From NCBI GenBank assembly GCA_027604665.1, contig JADGIZ010000068.1, positions 1-31,375 of the forward strand: a stretch of DNA of 31,375 nucleotides. Reading direction: 5' to 3'. This stretch comes from Polyrhizophydium stewartii. Its lineage: Eukaryota > Chytridiomycota > Chytridiomycetes > Rhizophydiales. Position numbers and translations under genes: made by a program. Shown here piece by piece: positions 1-8,462 of this stretch. Each line of letters begins with the position of its first letter. The first letter of the stretch is position 1. The notes under the pieces were generated by a model. The model was not told where the DNA came from. It made no database searches and worked only from the letters and a program-made list of their open reading frames with translations.

Positions 1-79
1 ACCGGCCCCGAAGGGGCCGCCGGTGCTTCAAGCACCGGGCCTCAGAAGAGCTTCTGAGGCGACGTCGCTAGCGATCAAT
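1..79. repeat. Composite GC cluster made of four consecutive hairpins
   Basis: Four adjacent palindromes sit in the first 79 bases: a GGCCCC/GGGGCC hairpin, a CCGGTGCTT/AAGCACCGG hairpin, the palindrome CCTCAGAAG-AG-CTTCTGAGG, and a GACGTC/GCTAGC-like tail. Bases 35-75 (41 nt) recur without change at 3797-3837, and a shorter version is at 15037-15068. The surrounding DNA is AT-rich. This is the arrangement of GC clusters in expanded mitochondrial genomes. The window starts inside or at the edge of the element, so the left boundary is unknown. Confidence 0.8.
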
Positions 80-2410
80 ATTTTTATGAGCTAAACAGCC
101 AACCTTAACTAGGAAGAGCAACGAAGTATTTGTGCCATTCATGATCCATCATTTTGAATCAGCTTTTTTAATTTCACTGTTGCTGCTATTCTAATCTCAT
201 ACTTTAATGACTTTAGAGGTAAATTATTTAGTAATGACCGTAATATTTTATTAAATAGTTAGGGTTCACTTTTATTATAAATTCCTGAGCATCTTTGATG
301 ACTGATTGAGGTTAGGGAACACATAGAATATGCCTGCAGTGTTCCGAAGCCGCTCAAATTATTCAATTACCTACAGGTTTTCTTCTTGATTTTGTATATC
401 CTGTATTCACCTATATTCTATAAACCTCTCAAAATGTAACTACTACTTATTCTAATAAATCTTGAATCCCATTTGCTACAAATTATTAGAAATTACAAAA
501 GTATTATAGTTTTTGCTCGTTAGATGATGCGGTATTATCATTTTTACTGATTTGAGGATCTGCATTGTAAAAGTAGGGGTTCTCTCATATTTATACAGGA
601 AGATTCTTAATTTTAGAATAGTCTAATAGAAGGGCAATAATAACTCAAATAATTCAAGTTGACGCATAGACCAACTCAGGATGAATTACCCATAATAGAG
701 CCTCTTGTAAAACAGAGAATATGTAAGAACTCAAATGAACAAATCTTAGATTTATGCACTAATATGAAAAGATGACAGCTTATGTATATAAGTCCAGCAA
801 TCCAATGAATTGATGATTTTTGGCTAGTGCCGCTAGGAGTCGCTCCAATTACTTTGTAACTCTTATTCACTGACAATTCGTGCTCTCTCTTTTCAAACTT
901 CCAAATATCAAAAGCATCTAGACCTGTTTCTATCTTTCATTCTGTAGGTTTACCTATTTACTACTTACTCTGCGCACTCATAGAGTGCTTAATCAGAGAT
1001 CTATAGCAAATTAAATAAAAATGCTTACGCTTACCTCTAGATTGGGTAAACTTAAATAAGTGGAAGTGAAGCGAACTAGTTGAACGAAATGGTGATCAAA
1101 ATAGATGAAGGATTACCGAATCTATAAAGCGCTCGTTGTGGTTGCGGCCATAACGTAACCACGAAGGGAAGGATTAAGTTCATCTGCGGTCAATTCGATC
1201 ATCCCGGCCGCGGCCAAAAATGAAAATATGTTCAATCGCGAAGCTATTCTTAATTTTAGTAATTTTACTAATCTTGCTTAACTCATGTAGATGAGTGGTT
1301 TATAAGGCAGTTATTTTAAAGATACTTTTTATCGATAACCCTACACAATTACTTATGATCAATGAAGTAATGTCTAATGATTAGCCTTCTATTCTAGAAT
1401 CTATTATGTAATATGCTTATAGGGTTATGCATCCTCTAGGAGAATACACATGGTTTATTACAAATGCTATGACTTTTATTATTAATTGATCGATCGTTTG
1501 GTTTATATATATTTATCCTTAGCTATAATATGCAGAATTCATGGTTAATACATCTCATTGGACCAATCTTTAGTAGTATGGCATTGAATATGGAATATTT
1601 ATGTGAAGCAGGGACGGGTACCATTAAATAATCCAATCTAAAGGCATTTAATCTAATTTAACTCATGATACAAATTGTGTTCTGGATTTATTCTTCCTCC
1701 TTTACCGTTACATATCCTTCATTATACTATTTAATAGATTATTGTAGAAGAGGTTTAGAGTAAACTCCATCCTTTTTTGCTGAAGGATTTAGCTTAACTT
1801 TTTTAGTTGATTTACATGTTAGTTGCAATTTATTTTGTTTCTTTTATTTTGTTCTTTAGTGTCCCCATTTAGGGGTATGCTACGGTCAAATCCTGGCTAT
1901 TAATAGCCTCCTTTCTATATACTATATCAGCTCTAAGGGACCAAACTATCAACAATAGTTGTGAGCTTTACTATGAAACACATCAAAGCTATTTTGATGG
2001 GGGTAACTGGCCATTACAGGCTCATCAGAACTTAATCAATTGAAAGCTCAACCGTCTCACGCGCTAATTTACCGACGAGCGGACATAAGCTTGTTCACCT
2101 AGATTCCGCTCGGGCCAATTGAAGAATCCGAGTAGAAGATAATAATTCTAGAATAATTGAAATAACTAATAAGAAGAAATAACAAAAGAAAGAATTAAAC
2201 AATTAGCTCTATGAGAGGCCACCACGACAGCTCCTTAGTATATACTTGTCAAATAAGCGCGTCATATGTTTACTGAAGGCAAGCTTCCTAGGAAACCTGT
2301 CAAATTGATCACCACTGTAGTTCGCGGCGTCATAGCAAAATTGATTATTGGTTGAACCTGCTCCATTTATCTGAGGCCAAAGGAACTTATTTAACTGAAT
2401 TACTAGTAGG
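80..2410. other. AT-rich spacer, no gene supported
   Basis: All six frames are broken at short intervals and no conserved organelle protein, rRNA or tRNA signature was recognised. It holds one copy of a recurring GC motif (830-849), a GC-richer patch at about 1134-1216 with a GTGGTT/AACCAC hairpin (1138-1162), and small hairpins. A T-rich stretch at 1680-1880 gives hydrophobic translations in several frames, which is expected from its composition and is not evidence of a gene. Confidence 0.6.
830..849 (-). repeat. 20-nt GC motif, inverted copy of 2411-2430
   Basis: The motif ccgctaggagtcgctccaat is the exact reverse complement of 2411-2430. Related copies are at 7595-7612 and, shortened, at 11484-11497. 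Its core GGAGTCGCTCC/GGAGCGACTCC is nearly self-complementary and can fold into a short hairpin. It is a dispersed repeat of the GC-cluster type, found in both orientations. Confidence 0.75.
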
Positions 2411-2430
2411 ATTGGAGCGACTCCTAGCGG
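2411..2430 (+). repeat. 20-nt GC motif, plus orientation, leading into a GC cluster
   Basis: This is the exact reverse complement of 830-849. It is followed directly by gcgggcccgagaggg, so it is the left end of a small GC cluster that reaches about 2440. Inverted identical copies 1.6 kb apart could pair or recombine. Confidence 0.75.
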
Positions 2431-2475
2431 GCCCGAGAGGGTAAATCAGCCCTACAGGCTGGATTTTAGTGATTA

Positions 2476-2510
2476 GAATTGCCGCTTTGCGGGAATTCGT
2501 GCGTACGCAC
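2476..2510. repeat. Double-hairpin GC element, copy A
   Basis: First hairpin, 2476-2498: GAATT, an unpaired G, CCGC, a TTT loop, GCGG, an opposing G, then AATTC. The second is the perfect palindrome GTGCGTACGCAC (2499-2510). A relative at 5466-5489 has GAGTT/AACTC in place of GAATT/AATTC, so the third pair changed from A-T to G-C on both sides while the internal G-G mismatch was kept. Paired change of this kind indicates that the hairpin itself matters. Confidence 0.7.
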
Positions 2511-2518
2511 TGAATTTG

Positions 2519-2564
2519 ATCGAGGTGGACGTGCCCGCCCCCGCGGTGCGTTCACCTCCACGAT
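2519..2564 (+). repeat. 46-nt GC element with inner payload, copy 1
   Basis: The left arm is atcgaggtggac, the inner payload is 23 nt of GC-rich sequence, and the right arm is acctccacgat; GAGGTG in the left arm pairs with CACCTC at the right. Identical copies are at 2519-2564 and 28109-28154. The copy at 5308-5352 lacks one C of the payload, and a 5'-truncated copy ends at 4282. An inverted copy at 5819-5842 keeps both arms with only one base between them. It begins nine bases after the double-hairpin element at 2476-2510. Confidence 0.85.
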
Positions 2565-3713
2565 TGATTATAGTTCAAATCTCTTTAGAAACTTTTATAA
2601 CTATGGTTAACCTAGAGCTTTTCCAACTAATTACACTATGGTATTAGATTACAGAGCCCAAGTTGGTAGGTGACCTTGTAATAGTAGTGCTATGTCATCA
2701 ATCAAAGATAGATTCCGCATCATCTAAAGAACAAATCGGAGATTTGGTAAAACCTGATCGCACAAACTCGAGTTTGTTTAGTAATTTCTAATCTTAAAAC
2801 CTATAACGGCCATCAGCGGCGGATGCCGCTCCAAGATGGCTTAGATAAGATCATAATTATTTTTATTTAATTCAGTAGGTCTAATTGCTATTCTATAGAT
2901 ATAATTAAATACAGATCTCAACCAACACTGATAAATCATTAGCTGGAACCATTACTGGTGCAATTTACCTAATACTTAAGCTTCAAATAGGTGCCCACTC
3001 TACCAATATTCAGATAAATTGATTGATCCTCCCTATTATTATCCTATCTATAACAATCTAAATGTAAAAGGGAGAAAATGAATAATCTAAAGAGAGGTAT
3101 TTAAGCACATGAAACTCAAAGTTGCTTCTATAAAATATTCTAAGAGTCTGATTAAAGATTAAATCAAGTTGTCTACTTACCAAAATAACCAGGTAATGTA
3201 GAGAATTAGTTTTCTAATAGCTTTAGGTGAATAAGAAAAGTACTCAAGAGTGCCTTGCAGTAATTGTAATAAGGGAGATAATAGTTTCAGAAACTTACAT
3301 TTGTTCAATTAATAATGTTTTCTATGAAGATCGTGGGAATATCTAGGGCTTCTGAGAGAAGCTAATTCTAGGGATGACGACTTTGTCATTGGTGGTTGAA
3401 CGATTATACCTGTAATGTTATTTTTATCGTGAATAATCTTCTAGTTAAAGTTAACTGTAGTAAGCTTAAGTCGGTGTCTTTGAATGGTGCGCTTATGGAT
3501 AATAAAAATGTCAAATAGTATATAAAGGTAAACTATCAAACAAAGAAGAAAATAGTAGATACAACAAATATATATGTAGAATAAAGTAAAACCAAAAAAG
3601 AGTAATGGACGATAATAAAAAACTAAGTTTAGACTTATGAAATAAGAAACCACCGTATAAATCAGTAAAACCTCAACTCATGTAAATGAGTGAAGTATTA
3701 TCTTCAGTAGTTT
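2565..3713. other. AT-rich spacer, no gene supported
   Basis: No tRNA, rRNA or protein motif was recognised. Short hairpins occur, for example around 2810-2840. The minus-strand open frame at 3441-3653 (70 codons) is an AT-rich, aromatic and leucine-rich translation with no family motif, and frames of this length are expected by chance in such DNA. Confidence 0.55.
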
Positions 3714-3837
3714 GAGCGGCTGGTGTGGCGTAGGCGAAGGCCGGCCACTCCGCGACCGGGGCCCCCCTTAGGGGGGCCCCCCCGGATCCTTCAGATCCGG
3801 GCCTCAGAAGAGCTTCTGAGGCGACGTCGCTAGCGAT
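3714..3837. repeat. Large composite GC cluster
   Basis: About 124 bases of nearly continuous hairpins: a GGCCGGCC-centred palindrome, a GGGGCCCCCC/GGGGGGCCCC palindrome, CCGGATC-CTTCA-GATCCGG (3782-3800), then the 41-nt module shared without change with 35-75 (here 3797-3837). The left part (gcggctggtgtggc, 3716-3729) resembles gcggctggagtggcc at 6065. Modules therefore appear in different combinations in different clusters. Confidence 0.8.
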
Positions 3838-5307
3838 GAAGTTTAGAACTACAATCAAAGCGACTAAGAAGATCTCTACCTATGTTGATTGAGGCAAGCT
3901 GCTATTATTAAATAGGCGAAATCCAAAAACTAAGAGGTTCAAATAAAGGAATAATAATATTGTCACCGCAACCTCCAAATTATGGAATAGCATACAATAT
4001 ATTAATAGAAGCATAAAGTAGAGTAATACAAAATAATTAGAAACTCAAATTGTAAAATGTCCTTGAGCGTGAGTAAAACCTGCTAACCAATCACCATTGG
4101 TGTAGAAACACCATATGCAGAAAATATGAGAAAAAAATGCTTAGTAAAAAGTATCTGAGACTTAAACGGAGGCGGGGATTTAGAAATGCAGCGAGCAACT
4201 CCGCGCCGCGGGAATTCGAAAGTGATCGATTCACAAATGCGGTTTATCAAATTGGCGCCCGCGGTGCGTTCACCTCCACGATTGATTCTACATTGATTGT
4301 TTTTTGGTTGATTTTTCGAGCATAATACCAAATAGATTTGTACTACAGCATTTATTCAAGTTGATGATAGAACCTACTAGATCTATAGAACTCATTAATA
4401 TGAGCCTTATTTGCATCTAGATTGTTTATAGATGATTTAGATAACATTGAGCAATCCACTGATTGCTTAGAGCACCATGATTCAGATCATTGGATGTCGG
4501 TGGTAACCAATTAGAATAGCACCCTTTGAGACTCTGGAACTAGTCGTAGTTGATAGATGGTTTGATGAGTTGTGGTATACTTTTAGGGTCCCAGGAAGCA
4601 CGGAAGAATCTCGAATAGAACCTTCAGCTTTTCTGTTTAGACTCGTAATTCCATATTATTAAACCAAATAGTAAGTGGTAAAACAATTACTAATGAAATA
4701 AAATTGCTATCTTACTGGAATTTACCTGGCTTACCAAAAGAATGGAGGGGTTTTCCTCCAGGAAAAGGAACTTTTAATTACATCTGATAATTCTATTTCA
4801 AAGAGTTATTAGAGAAATGCAGCTAAATCCCCTTTCATTGCATCTTTGAACTAAAAATCTAAATTAAGTAATCTGACTTCCTCCTGCAAAGAACATTGGT
4901 TGTCAACCACGAAACTTCAATAAACACAAATGAAATTTAATTATTCATCATTAACTTTTTCAATTTTTAATTGTGATCCATTCATTATGTTACCTTAATT
5001 AGAGCAATCCCACATAAGTTCAAATTCATTATCTGTCTTAATGAACACTATAATATTCTTGATGACAAATTATTAATAAAATATGTAGGTTACATCTTTA
5101 GAATTCTCTCCTCAAATAATTTTATCTCCCTTGTAGGTTCTGATCCCAATTATGGAATAATTGAGCAATCGTAGATTGCTTCTTATCTACTTCGCTTCAA
5201 GTGATTTTTATCTATTTTATTTACTTTACTAGACATATACATAGGATAAGTACATTGCTATCTGTCTCCTCCTAACATGCTAATTCAATTGAATAAGTGG
5301 ATGATTT
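3838..5307. other. AT-rich spacer with a truncated GC element and mini-hairpins
   Basis: No gene could be supported. A GC-rich patch at 4193-4282 contains CCGCG/CGCGG pairing and the right half of the 46-nt element. Two mini-hairpins of the gagca...tgctt family lie at 4449-4468 and 5163-5181. The overlapping open frames at 4083-4331 and 4137-4325 on opposite strands come from the GC patch and show no family motif. Confidence 0.55.
4258..4282 (+). repeat. 5'-truncated copy of the 46-nt GC element
   Basis: This segment matches the last part of the payload and the complete right arm of the 46-nt element, including acctccacgat. The left arm is absent: the sequence 5' of it is attgg followed by unrelated GC-rich bases. 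As at 2519, an AATTC-containing hairpin segment lies a short way upstream (about 4211). This is a broken or rearranged copy. Confidence 0.7.
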
Positions 5308-5352
5308 ATCGAGGTGGACGTGCCCGCCCCGCGGTGCGTTCACCTCCACGAT
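5308..5352 (+). repeat. 46-nt GC element, copy 2 (one C shorter)
   Basis: Both arms are identical to 2519-2564. The payload has one C fewer, in a C-run, which looks like replication slippage. It lies in AT-rich spacer and a double-hairpin relative follows about 110 nt downstream at 5466. Confidence 0.8.
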
Positions 5353-5465
5353 TGATTTAGTTCCTAATGATTCAGTAATAAAACCTCTAACTAATTCACC
5401 AACGAAGTTGGTCTAGGATTAAGTAGAAAATAATCCAGCGACGTAGTAGGTGGGTCCCACAATTA

Positions 5466-5505
5466 GAGTTGCCGCGTCCGCGGGAACTCGCCCTTCGGCC
5501 GAGTT
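5466..5505. repeat. Double-hairpin GC element, copy B
   Basis: First hairpin, 5466-5489: GAGTT, G, CCGC, a GTCC loop, GCGG, G, AACTC. It has the same plan as copy A at 2476-2498, with one compensated base pair and a 4-base rather than 3-base loop. The second, 5486-5505, is ACTCG-cccttcggc-CGAGT. Its loop region is shared with a hairpin at 13354-13376 that has a different, still fully paired, stem. Confidence 0.7.
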
Positions 5506-5724
5506 TGGTTAGAATATGTAGAAGGTTTGTTCACCATAGAATGCGATGTATTTGAGATAATCCGCGAAGCTTTCCAATATTTATCGTACATGTAGCCTTC
5601 TAGTTTATATTTGACTCAATCTATGAACTAATCTTATATACGATCGGGCCTAAACGCGTTATTAGTAAAATGATATTAGCCACTTATTGGTTTAGTTCAA
5701 CCCAATTCCAGCCGCCCCCCTTAA

Positions 5725-5744
5725 GGGGCCCGGGTTCTTAAGAA
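5725..5744 (+). repeat. 20-nt GC motif shared with 6400
   Basis: The motif ggggcccgggttcttaagaa recurs in the cluster at 6398-6419. It combines a GGGCCC palindrome with a GTTCTTAAGAA inverted repeat. The bases on either side differ between the copies, as expected for a mobile or copied module. Confidence 0.7.
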
Positions 5745-5818
5745 ATAGACAAATCCTCTCTATTATTAATCGATCACTAGATCGATGGTTATTATGCTAT
5801 TTATTAGAGCCTAAGCTC

Positions 5819-5842
5819 ATCGTGGAGGTAGTCCACCTCGAT
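5819..5842 (-). repeat. Payload-less inverted copy of the 46-nt GC element
   Basis: On the minus strand this reads atcgaggtggac, one t, then acctccacgat. Those are exactly the 12-nt left arm and 11-nt right arm of the 46-nt element, but the 23-nt payload is replaced by a single base. It is either the empty state before payload insertion or the product of payload loss. A run of nine C follows at 5878-5886. Confidence 0.8.
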
Positions 5843-6062
5843 TGAGTTGCGATCCTCAATAGCCGCGCTACATATAGCCCCCCCCCTAGGACAGGATAGC
5901 CCTTACTGACTTCTGAGGTGATAATTAAAGCCCATTATGAATTAATTAGTTGTGGCTTATAAAAACTATTAAAAATGTCTTTTAAATAACTTCAATATTC
6001 CTCATTTCCTAAGTTGATAAACATTATATATCACTATGCAGTTGCTATTACTTGATTAATTT

Positions 6063-6125
6063 GAAGCGGCTGGAGTGGCCGGCCCTACGGGCCTCATAAG
6101 AACTTCTGAGGCGACGCCACGGCGC
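6063..6125. repeat. GC cluster with a variant of the 41-nt module
   Basis: It begins gcggctggagtggcc, followed by a GGCCCTACGGGCC hairpin and the variant module CCTCATAAGAACTTCTGAGG (about 6091-6110) plus gcgacgccac. The variant differs from the copies at 41-60 and 3803-3822 by G to T in the stem, which creates a mismatch, and by the loop base. The same variant recurs at 10368-10397, so two subtypes of the module exist. Confidence 0.7.
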
Positions 6126-6397
6126 GATTGACTAGAAGATTATTAGAAGAACCCAAGGCGTCTAAAAATAGAACCTAAATTAATAATAAGGATAGAATCA
6201 CCATAATGCTATAGATAAGGTTAGGTCGGTTTTACTTTCTATAGCTCCCCTAAATTAGCAATTCAAGATGTTAATCATTCGATTCAGATGTAGGTAGATC
6301 TATTGATGACACTACATGGTTATATGATTATTCCAAACTAGCTTATATCACGTTAGTAACTTATCGTCTGAGGGTGATTTTCTGAGGATGCTCAAAT

Positions 6398-6446
6398 GGG
6401 GGCCCGGGTTCTTAAGAACGCGGGGGAGGCGCGGCTGACGCGGAAT
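6398..6446. repeat. GC cluster containing the ggggcccgggttcttaagaa motif
   Basis: The motif of 5725-5744 reappears here, extended to GTTCTTAAGAAC, and is followed by a GC-rich segment ending in gctgacgcgg. It marks another insertion of the shared module in AT-rich spacer. Confidence 0.65.
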
Positions 6447-7352
6447 TGGTCAATCTTTATACTTATCACCTATTAGTCGATCTTCTATATCGATCAATTA
6501 GATGCCCTTTAAATATTCGGAAAGATAAAATACAAATAACTTCAATCATATCAGCTTCTACTAAGCTTCCATTATTAGCTGCTGCAAAAATAGTTTTATC
6601 ATTATCTTTTGGTTCCTATTTTAGGTTCTAGATTATTGTTGGTTGGATCTTTTTTATTGTTGATTACCTAATTAAGATTTATGTAAAATGTCTCATGTTC
6701 ACTAAATTTAAATATTCTTGTTAAGCCGTTTTCTGTCCAAGCTATCATCTATATTTTAATGTATAACATATTAATTACAAACTAATGAGATTACATTACA
6801 GCATCTAGTCTTAGAAATAAACCAATTAGTTATAACAGCAATTGATCCTTGTACCGCTTAGCTTAATGTCTTGAGAAGATTGATTCCAATAACAATAATC
6901 AAAATGTCTACGCTAAAACGATTGTTATGGTCCTTTGATCCAATTAATCAAATAGGTTCCACCGCTCATAGCTTCTTAAGATTGAATTCAGTTTAGTCAA
7001 TTGTTAAAGAAATGACAGTAATTAGGTGATCATTGATGATTAGAAATACCAAGAGATAATCAGATAGATGAACTGGAAATCCTAAATAGTCTACTAATTC
7101 TATCTCTATTGTTATGTTCAGCTGTTTAACTTAATCTATTTGATTTACAATTAGTTTAACCTCTTCTAGCAATAGTTGATTTAACATTTTTAACCTAAAG
7201 GAGATGATTATTGGAATACCCTGTTCAATATAAAATCACTTCTAGTATGTCTAATATAACCGTATTAGCTTCAGATAAACCTAGTTGATCTCAAAGTTCC
7301 ACATCGGCTGATTATTTCAATTGCTAGTTGTTGCCCTACCCTGGAACCACCT
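6447..7352. other. AT-rich spacer, no gene supported
   Basis: No complete gene is visible. An open frame of 61 codons starts at 6446 inside the GC cluster, and its translation does not hold a convincing family motif. A stretch near 7159-7203 gives a weak cox1-like reading that fails downstream (see rejected items). The tRNA-Tyr gene follows on the opposite strand. Confidence 0.5.
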
Positions 7353-7432
7353 GGAGGCGATAGGACTCGAACCTACATTGAGATTACTCACAGATTTACA
7401 GTCTGCTGTCTAACCAATTAGACTACGCCTCC
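7353..7432 (-). tRNA. trnY: tRNA-Tyr (anticodon GUA), long variable arm
   Basis: The minus strand folds into a complete cloverleaf. The acceptor stem is GGAGGCG/CGCCTCC (7 bp, perfect). The D-stem is GTCT/AGAC with loop AATTGGTT. The anticodon stem GCAGA/TCTGT, with one G-U pair, closes the loop CTGTAAA, which gives anticodon GUA (Tyr). The variable arm is GAG-TAAT-CTC, and the T-arm is GTAGG-TTCGAGT-CCTAT. A class II variable arm is usual for bacterial and organellar tRNA-Tyr but not for cytosolic eukaryotic ones, so it supports an organelle origin. CCA is not encoded. There are no stem mismatches, so tRNA editing is not needed. It is the only gene in the window that looks fully intact. Confidence 0.95.
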
Positions 7433-8008
7433 TATTAATTAGAGAGTAATGTTAGTTAAGTAATTGAATTGAGCAACTTCGTAGCAGCTCATTGCCCTAA
7501 ATAAATTAAATTCAACCTCTCCTTTATTCTCAGTCTAAACTCCACAATCTCGTCCTCATCATCTTCGATGATTAGCTTTGTAATATGGTCGTGACGCTAG
7601 GAGTCGCTCCAACCTCTTAATAAAAACCACCTAAGATGGTTGAAGAACCTGAAGGTGGCAATATCATGAATAATTAGTAACTTGGCATGAGTAAAATCTT
7701 TAGAAGATCTGGTTTTATCCTTATATAACTAAAGGACCGTCTAGCTAGTTTAATCAGTAATAAACCATCGATGTTTCGCATCTTGTTCCACCTCGTGTTT
7801 AATTACCCCTAATATGTATAGCAATAATTAGTGAGCAACTTGAAGTTGTTGGAAATATACTCCTAGCTCGTTATGGTCTCATTCCTCCTCGAATTTGGCA
7901 ACGCCTCCTGGACGCGGACCGCGTCTGCCCCTCTGGAGCTTTATTGGAATATTAATAGATGTTCAACCATTGATAATGCTACTATAGGATTATCAGCCTA
8001 ATCTTGGT
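7433..8008. other. AT-rich spacer with small hairpins
   Basis: No gene is visible. It contains a copy of the ccgctaggagtcgctcc motif (7595-7612), the hairpin AACC-acctaagat-GGTT (7625-7641), whose loop recurs in a different stem at 11074-11090, and GACGCG-GAC-CGCGTC (7911-7925). Confidence 0.55.
7595..7612 (-). repeat. Copy of the cgctaggagtcgctccaa motif
   Basis: It matches the central 18 nt of 830-849 in the same orientation. The flanks differ. Confidence 0.7.
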
Positions 8009-8085
8009 TAGTTGGAGCGACCGATCTTCGATCACCGCCCCTTGAGGGGCGGGGGGCCCCTACAGGGGGCCCGCCGCTCCACCTC
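8009..8085. repeat. GC cluster; its right part is inverted at 10524-10568
   Basis: It contains ggagcgaccgatcttcgatc, CCGCCCC-TTGA-GGGGCGG and GGGGGCCCC-type palindromes, ending ccgctccacctc. Bases 8040-8084 are the exact reverse complement of 10524-10568 (45 nt). The cluster abuts a tRNA-like hairpin at 8086. Confidence 0.8.
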
Positions 8086-8124
8086 GATAATAGCTGGAAT
8101 TGAACCAGCAAGGTAGTAATTATC
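8086..8124 (-). other. tRNA T-arm plus acceptor-like hairpin
   Basis: On the minus strand: GATAAT, nine bases (tactacctt), GCTGG, loop TTCAATT, CCAGC, T, ATTATC. The 5-bp stem with the 7-base loop TTCAATT has the form of a tRNA T-arm, and the 6-bp GATAAT/ATTATC helix is placed like an acceptor stem. There is no D-arm or anticodon arm between them: only nine bases. It could be a tRNA remnant, a minihelix, or chance. It ends where the GC cluster begins. Confidence 0.35.
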
Positions 8125-8389
8125 TCCTAGACATCAAACCACATGGGTTTTACAGTGACATGACCTAAACTGTATAGAGTACTGAAGGTAAGTTGATAAA
8201 TATTCGATTCATAAGATCAACTATAAAGTACTTTGCATTTGACCTAGTTACTTAGAAATATAGTATAAGGTTTATGTGTAGCTAAAAACTGAGCCATTAG
8301 CAGTTGCTTGTTGACCGCCTCTGAACGATATTCTTATAATTACCACCTTAACTAACTCTTTGATTTGTTGGACACTTCCCACAATCTGG

Positions 8390-8462
8390 AGCGGCGGAGC
8401 GACCGGAGCCTTTACAAGGCTCCTACGTCGCGACCTAGCGGTCGCGGGGCGAGCTACGCGGA
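8390..8462. repeat. GC cluster with GGAGCC hairpin module, copy 1
   Basis: It reads gcggagcgaccggagcc, a short loop, ggctcctacgtcgc, then CGACC-tagc-GGTCG. GCGAC on the left pairs with GTCGC on the right, around the inner GGAGCC/GGCTCC stem. The copy at 10284-10322 has GTGAC/GTCAC instead, a compensated pair. A third version at 10650-10706 joins the module to another GC segment. Confidence 0.75.

Noticed and set aside
6446..6631. 61-codon plus-strand frame with SASTKLPLLAAAKIV, faintly like nad5.
   Set aside because: Only a few residues agree, and the flanking sequence has no nad5 pattern.
7100..7250. cox1-like reading PLLAIVDLTFLT-stop-RR in a frame upstream of the tRNA.
   Set aside because: It recalls P-V-L-A...L-L-T-D-R of cox1 over a dozen residues, but the next conserved block (the histidine-rich region) is absent and the upstream match needs stops and spacing changes. 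Chance in hydrophobic AT-rich DNA is likelier.
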